Source of the DNA: Cytophagales bacterium
Lineage (GTDB): Bacteria; Bacteroidota; Bacteroidia; Cytophagales; MED-G16
Direction of reading: 5' to 3'
Length of the DNA stretch: 9,834 nucleotides
Assembly: GCA_029940715.1 (NCBI GenBank)
Contig: JAPYTU010000052.1
Coordinates: 1 to 9,834, forward strand
A program made the position numbers and the translations under genes. Of the stretch, positions 6,472 to 9,834 are shown one piece after another; position 1 is the first letter of the stretch, and the number at the start of each line of letters is the position of its first letter. Below the pieces are notes generated by a model. That model was not told the DNA's origin. It saw only the letters and a program-made list of their open reading frames with translations, and searched no databases.

Positions 6472-8515
6472 AATTTTTTTCTTGAAGTTTATGTAATTTT
6501 TTATGTACTGTTTTAAATGAAGCAGCAGATGATAAATCAAAATCATCAATACTACCTGTTCCATAATGATAGACTTTGCTTGCAGAAGAAGCATCTACAC
6601 TAATTCTATCTACAGAATAAATGTGAGAAGTTGATGCTCCAGAGGCAATTAATGAAATTGCATTCACAGTAAATTCTCTTCCATCAAATTTTGATGCACT
6701 ACTAATCCTAATTACCAAACTTTCTCCTTTTCCATCAATATCTGCACGCGATGCACCTGATATTTTGAAATTTGAATCTACAACATTACCATTAATATCA
6801 AGATCTGAAGCTCCTGATAAATTAGCATTTAACTCAGAAATATCAGAATTTATATTTATATCAGAAGCGCCCCTTAAAACAAGTGTTAATTCTTCTATAC
6901 TGGAGAATTCAATATCTGTATTGCTAGCTGAGGAAGTTTCAAGAGTATTTATGCTAGGTAGCTCTATCACTATTGAAGTTTTATCACTATTCTTCCAGTC
7001 TTTCAATCTCCATCTAGTATTCTCAGAATAAATTTTTAATACATCACCTTCTTGAGATGTTTCTACCACCAAATGTTTAAATTCTCTTTCAGTAGCATCT
7101 ATCGTAACCGAGAATTTATCAGATTCTTTTATTACAACATTTGCTGGTATCCTAATTTTTACACCTTCAAAATCCTTTATATCAAAGATTTTAGTATAAG
7201 TCTGAACTTTACTGTTGTGATCTTCAATTATTCCTGTTTCTATCCACTCATCAATGAGACCATCATCATGCCATCTTTCGGCCATAACGGGAATTGCAAT
7301 CACATTAAATAAAGTGGTAAATAACCAAACAAAAAATATAGTTATAGATGTTGGTAGTTTAGTTAGTTGTCTATTAAATAAAAATTTTGTAATCATCATA
7401 ATAATTAGTGTTAAAGTTAAAAATAAGTTTAAGTAAATACCGCATATAATAGCAAATGGGATTTCATCAAAAATAACTGCAAGATTTATTCCGTCTAACA
7501 TATAAAAATCTATATCTGAGTTTGTTATATGTACAGGTATATGATCAATTATTTCTAGTTGACTCAAAGCAAAAAATACAGTCAATACTATTATCGCTAT
7601 AGAAATTCCAAAAAGAACAATGCTTAGTAAAATCCTTATTATAGGCACTATAAGTTTTATAACAGCATTTAGTATTGGTCCAATTAACCTAAAGGGAAAT
7701 AAGATAATTTTCATGAGAATATTTTCTTTTTTATTCTCTGGATTAATCTTTTTCTTAATAAATTTTTCTATATTTTCGAGAGTAAGAGAATGTCCCGTCA
7801 TGCTCATTTTTTCACCCACTGTCTTTGCTTCAGGTGTAATAAACCACAAAATGAAGTAAACTATAAGACCAATTCCACCAAAAAATATACTTATAAGAAA
7901 TAATATTCTTATAATAGATACATCCACACCAAAATAATTTGCAATTCCCATCGCAATTCCACCAATCACTTTATCATCTTTATCTCTATAAAATCTTTTA
8001 TCTATCCAATGTTCAGAGCCATCTTTAGCTGGGATGCCAATCCAACAAATTATATACGCTATCAACCCAAAGCCACCAGCAAAGATTAACGCTAAAAATA
8101 TAATTCTAAAAATTATTGGATCAACCCTAAAGTAATTACTAATCCCTGAAGCGACCCCGGCAATTACTTTATCACTAATATTTCTATATAATTTTTTAGA
8201 ATCTTTACCATTTGAAGAAAAAGTCTCTTCTTTCTTATTTTCATCATCATAAATTTCTTTAAAATCATCTAATGTGCCCATTATTTTTATAATATTCTGT
8301 ACATCTAAAAGTGAGATTGAGTTGTTTTTATCAGAAAGTTTTGAAAGAAAATTTTCTGCTATCCTTGATTCGATGTCAGAAATTATTTCACCATCCTTAT
8401 CTATTTTGGAAAAATATAATTTAATCGATTTTAAGTATTTATTTAATAAGTCATACGCGTCTTCATCTACGTTAAAAACTGTTCCAGCTATATTTATATT
8501 AATTGTTTTATTCAT
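6470..8515 (-). CDS. PspC-domain membrane protein with C-terminal GIN (DUF2807-like) beta-solenoid domain, full-length copy
   Basis: The protein has 681 residues. Residues 1-95 form the N-terminal domain usual in Bacteroidota PspC proteins (ININIAGTVFNVDEDAY, then EIISDIESRIAENF). Two PspC domains follow at about 107-165 (KVIAGVASGISNYFRVDP) and 172-230 (KVIGGIAMGIANYFGVD), each with a hydrophobic membrane stretch. Further hydrophobic segments lie at about 268-320, 343-380 and 388-412. From about 440 to 665 there is a GIN/DUF2807-like domain with eight SGAS/SSAS-type turns about 19 residues apart, as expected for a beta-solenoid. PspC is the membrane partner in phage-shock envelope-stress responses; here the protein is probably an inner-membrane sensor or scaffold with an extracytoplasmic solenoid. 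A PadR gene just upstream is a common neighbour of such genes. The ATG at 8513-8515 overlaps the stop of the truncated copy as ATGA, so translation is probably coupled. Its first 283 codons lie in the 848-bp duplicated segment. Confidence 0.93.
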   Translation of the reverse strand: MNKTININIAGTVFNVDEDAYDLLNKYLKSIKLYFSKIDKDGEIISDIESRIAENFLSKLSDKNNSISLLDVQNIIKIMGTLDDFKEIYDDENKKEETFSSNGKDSKKLYRNISDKVIAGVASGISNYFRVDPIIFRIIFLALIFAGGFGLIAYIICWIGIPAKDGSEHWIDKRFYRDKDDKVIGGIAMGIANYFGVDVSIIRILFLISIFFGGIGLIVYFILWFITPEAKTVGEKMSMTGHSLTLENIEKFIKKKINPENKKENILMKIILFPFRLIGPILNAVIKLIVPIIRILLSIVLFGISIAIIVLTVFFALSQLEIIDHIPVHITNSDIDFYMLDGINLAVIFDEIPFAIICGIYLNLFLTLTLIIMMITKFLFNRQLTKLPTSITIFFVWLFTTLFNVIAIPVMAERWHDDGLIDEWIETGIIEDHNSKVQTYTKIFDIKDFEGVKIRIPANVVIKESDKFSVTIDATEREFKHLVVETSQEGDVLKIYSENTRWRLKDWKNSDKTSIVIELPSINTLETSSASNTDIEFSSIEELTLVLRGASDININSDISELNANLSGASDLDINGNVVDSNFKISGASRADIDGKGESLVIRISSASKFDGREFTVNAISLIASGASTSHIYSVDRISVDASSASKVYHYGTGSIDDFDLSSAASFKTVHKKLHKLQEKN
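7668..8515 (-). repeat. 848-bp direct tandem duplication, left unit (inside the full-length PspC gene)
   Basis: This unit matches 8516-9363 at a constant offset of 848 bp. By eye the only difference is C at 7681 against T at 8529, which changes Gly279 (GGA) to Arg (AGA) in the truncated protein. Identity stops abruptly to the left of 7668, within the membrane-segment coding region of the PspC gene. Confidence 0.95.
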
Positions 8516-9363
8516 TTTAGTATTGGTCTAATTAACCTAAAGGGAAATAAGATAATTTTCATGAGAATATTTTCTTTTTTATTCTCTGGATTAATCTTTT
8601 TCTTAATAAATTTTTCTATATTTTCGAGAGTAAGAGAATGTCCCGTCATGCTCATTTTTTCACCCACTGTCTTTGCTTCAGGTGTAATAAACCACAAAAT
8701 GAAGTAAACTATAAGACCAATTCCACCAAAAAATATACTTATAAGAAATAATATTCTTATAATAGATACATCCACACCAAAATAATTTGCAATTCCCATC
8801 GCAATTCCACCAATCACTTTATCATCTTTATCTCTATAAAATCTTTTATCTATCCAATGTTCAGAGCCATCTTTAGCTGGGATGCCAATCCAACAAATTA
8901 TATACGCTATCAACCCAAAGCCACCAGCAAAGATTAACGCTAAAAATATAATTCTAAAAATTATTGGATCAACCCTAAAGTAATTACTAATCCCTGAAGC
9001 GACCCCGGCAATTACTTTATCACTAATATTTCTATATAATTTTTTAGAATCTTTACCATTTGAAGAAAAAGTCTCTTCTTTCTTATTTTCATCATCATAA
9101 ATTTCTTTAAAATCATCTAATGTGCCCATTATTTTTATAATATTCTGTACATCTAAAAGTGAGATTGAGTTGTTTTTATCAGAAAGTTTTGAAAGAAAAT
9201 TTTCTGCTATCCTTGATTCGATGTCAGAAATTATTTCACCATCCTTATCTATTTTGGAAAAATATAATTTAATCGATTTTAAGTATTTATTTAATAAGTC
9301 ATACGCGTCTTCATCTACGTTAAAAACTGTTCCAGCTATATTTATATTAATTGTTTTATTCAT
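8512..9363 (-). CDS. Truncated duplicate of the PspC-domain protein (N-terminal 283 residues only)
   Basis: Residues 1-278 are identical to the full-length protein encoded just downstream; residue 279 is Arg instead of Gly and residue 283 is Lys instead of Asn, where the copy reads through the junction into TGA. It keeps the N-terminal domain (1-95) and both PspC domains (107-165, 172-230) but loses the later membrane segments and the whole GIN solenoid. It arose by the tandem duplication, not by a frameshift. The ATG (9361-9363) lies 3 nt after the PadR stop, the original context of the gene, so this copy keeps the native start region. Its TGA (8512-8514) overlaps the ATG of the full-length copy. 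The product could be a stable, PspC-only membrane protein, an unproductive fragment that mainly passes ribosomes on, or an assembly artefact. Expression is likely from its position; function is unproven. Confidence 0.8.
   Translation of the reverse strand: MNKTININIAGTVFNVDEDAYDLLNKYLKSIKLYFSKIDKDGEIISDIESRIAENFLSKLSDKNNSISLLDVQNIIKIMGTLDDFKEIYDDENKKEETFSSNGKDSKKLYRNISDKVIAGVASGISNYFRVDPIIFRIIFLALIFAGGFGLIAYIICWIGIPAKDGSEHWIDKRFYRDKDDKVIGGIAMGIANYFGVDVSIIRILFLISIFFGGIGLIVYFILWFITPEAKTVGEKMSMTGHSLTLENIEKFIKKKINPENKKENILMKIILFPFRLIRPILK
8516..9363 (-). repeat. 848-bp direct tandem duplication, right unit
   Basis: Second unit of the duplication, holding the first 282 complete codons of the PspC gene from the ATG at 9361-9363. 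The junction between units is ATTCAT|TTTAGTATT at 8515/8516 (plus strand). The flanking sources share only about 1 bp at the breakpoint (T at 8516), which fits an event independent of long homology. No insertion sequence or inverted repeat is present at the ends. Confidence 0.95.
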
Positions 9364-9366
9364 TAC

Positions 9367-9696
9367 TTATTTTAATTTAATTATTTTTTTCACAGCAGCA
9401 TCAATTTCTTTCCAAGATTGAAGTAATTCCTTCATATATTTTTTCCCAGAGTCAGTAAGAGAATAATATTTTCTAGGAGGTCCATGCTTAGATTCTTTCC
9501 ATTTATACTTAACAAAACCTAATGTTTTCAATCTATTAAGTAATGGATAAAGAGTCCCCTCAACTACAATTATTTTTGATTTTTTTAATTCCTCAAGAAT
9601 ATCCGAGGTATACACTTCTCCTCTAAAAACAATTTGTATTACACAAAATTCTAGTAGCCCTTTTCTTATCTGTATATCAAAATTCTGTGTGCTCAA
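9367..9696 (-). CDS. PadR-family transcriptional regulator (short, PadR-s1 type)
   Basis: The protein has 109 residues: a winged helix-turn-helix at about 10-80, with RKGLLEFCVIQI (11-22), the EGTLYPLLNRL recognition region (46-56), and the wing GPPRKYYSLT (72-81). A single C-terminal helix (about 82-107) serves for dimerisation, as in the short PadR subfamily. Such proteins are dimeric DNA-binding repressors, often autoregulated and ligand-responsive. The start is TTG (9694-9696): there is no in-frame ATG upstream before an in-frame TAA, and the TTG begins the expected family N-terminus. The stop lies 3 nt before the ATG of the PspC copy, and the start lies 4 nt after the stop of the preceding gene, so the regulator is embedded in a transcript. 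It probably controls the PspC genes. The signal it senses cannot be read from the sequence. Confidence 0.93.
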   Translation of the reverse strand: MSTQNFDIQIRKGLLEFCVIQIVFRGEVYTSDILEELKKSKIIVVEGTLYPLLNRLKTLGFVKYKWKESKHGPPRKYYSLTDSGKKYMKELLQSWKEIDAAVKKIIKLK

Positions 9697-9700
9697 GTAA

Positions 9701-9834
9701 TTAATTTATTTTAAACAAATATTGCAATTTTAAAAATAATTGTGAGTTATCAGTCAACCAACTATCTTCAGATTCTTTTAAATGATTAATATTAGTATTT
9801 CCACCTATATAAAATACTGTCGATGGATTAGGAT
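9701..9834 (-). CDS. C-terminal end of a probable outer-membrane beta-barrel protein (start outside the window)
   Basis: On the minus strand a frame is open from the window edge for 43 codons and ends with TAA at 9701-9703. Only this frame stays open; the other two meet stops within about ten codons. The visible residues include STVFYIGGNTN, then SWLTDNSQLFLKLQYLFKIN at the end. The alternating hydrophobic pattern of the last strand (LFLKLQYLFKI) is that of a closing beta-strand of an outer-membrane barrel. The layout resembles the C-terminus of DUF5916-type or TonB-dependent barrel proteins in Bacteroidota, but 43 residues are too few to decide. The TAA is 4 nt before the TTG of the PadR gene, so the two are likely co-transcribed and the promoter probably lies beyond this window. 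Confidence 0.6.
   Translation of the reverse strand, partial: PNPSTVFYIGGNTNINHLKESEDSWLTDNSQLFLKLQYLFKIN

Noticed and set aside
8512..8515. Frameshift or sequencing error splitting one PspC gene into two
   Set aside because: The two ORFs are not consecutive parts of one protein; both start at the same residue 1 and repeat the same N-terminus, so this is a duplication.
7668..9363. Mobile element as the cause of the 848-bp repeat
   Set aside because: Both units are pure PspC coding sequence with no terminal inverted repeats, target-site duplication or transposase; tandem duplication explains it fully.
9716..9723. AATATTTG on the minus strand, close to the Bacteroidota -7 element TAnnTTTG, upstream of the PadR gene
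   Set aside because: It lies within the coding end of the preceding gene, has one mismatch, and no TTG element at the right distance upstream. In this AT-rich DNA it is likely chance.
9721..9728. 8-bp palindrome ATTGCAAT upstream of the PadR gene as a PadR operator
   Set aside because: Short, inside the preceding reading frame, and does not extend further; no second copy was noticed near other genes of the window.

Overview
The window is AT-rich and every supportable gene is on the minus strand, so the transcription order runs from high to low coordinates. The gene set suggests a low-GC Bacteroidota, probably a Flavobacteriia-like lineage: a short PadR regulator coupled to a PspC/GIN-type membrane protein, a LolA-like periplasmic protein, large secreted VPS10/BNR propeller proteins, and no clear Shine-Dalgarno sequences. 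The assignment rests on family knowledge and gene order, not on a search.

Order of transcription: (1) the last 43 codons of a probable outer-membrane beta-barrel protein (9834-9701); (2) a PadR regulator with a TTG start, 4 nt downstream (9696-9367); (3) a 283-residue truncated PspC protein, 3 nt downstream (9363-8512); (4) the full-length 681-residue PspC/GIN-domain protein, overlapping the previous gene by 4 nt as ATGA (8515-6470); (5) a 138-residue single-pass membrane protein of unknown function (6443-6027); (6) a LolA-like secreted protein (6013-5183); (7) a 1007-residue secreted multi-Asp-box propeller protein (5157-2134); (8) a 125-residue paralogue of gene 5 (2053-1676); (9) the first 500 residues of a second secreted propeller protein (1500 to the window edge).

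Genes 1 to 7 are separated by 26 nt or less and are probably co-transcribed. The spacing widens to 80 nt and then 175 nt towards the left end. The 175-nt gap holds two hairpins and a degenerate octamer repeat, so gene 9 may have its own control.

The most striking structure is an 848-bp, virtually perfect direct tandem duplication (7668-8515 and 8516-9363). It copied the N-terminal part of the PspC gene and left a truncated copy upstream of the intact gene, joined by a stop/start overlap. A second, older layer of duplication gave two related small membrane proteins and two distantly related propeller proteins.

A plausible, unproven reading is a PadR-controlled cell-envelope operon: an inner-membrane sensor/scaffold (PspC/GIN), membrane-anchored small proteins, a periplasmic LolA-fold carrier-like protein and exported propellers. 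No RNA genes, CRISPR arrays, insertion sequences or integrase genes were seen.
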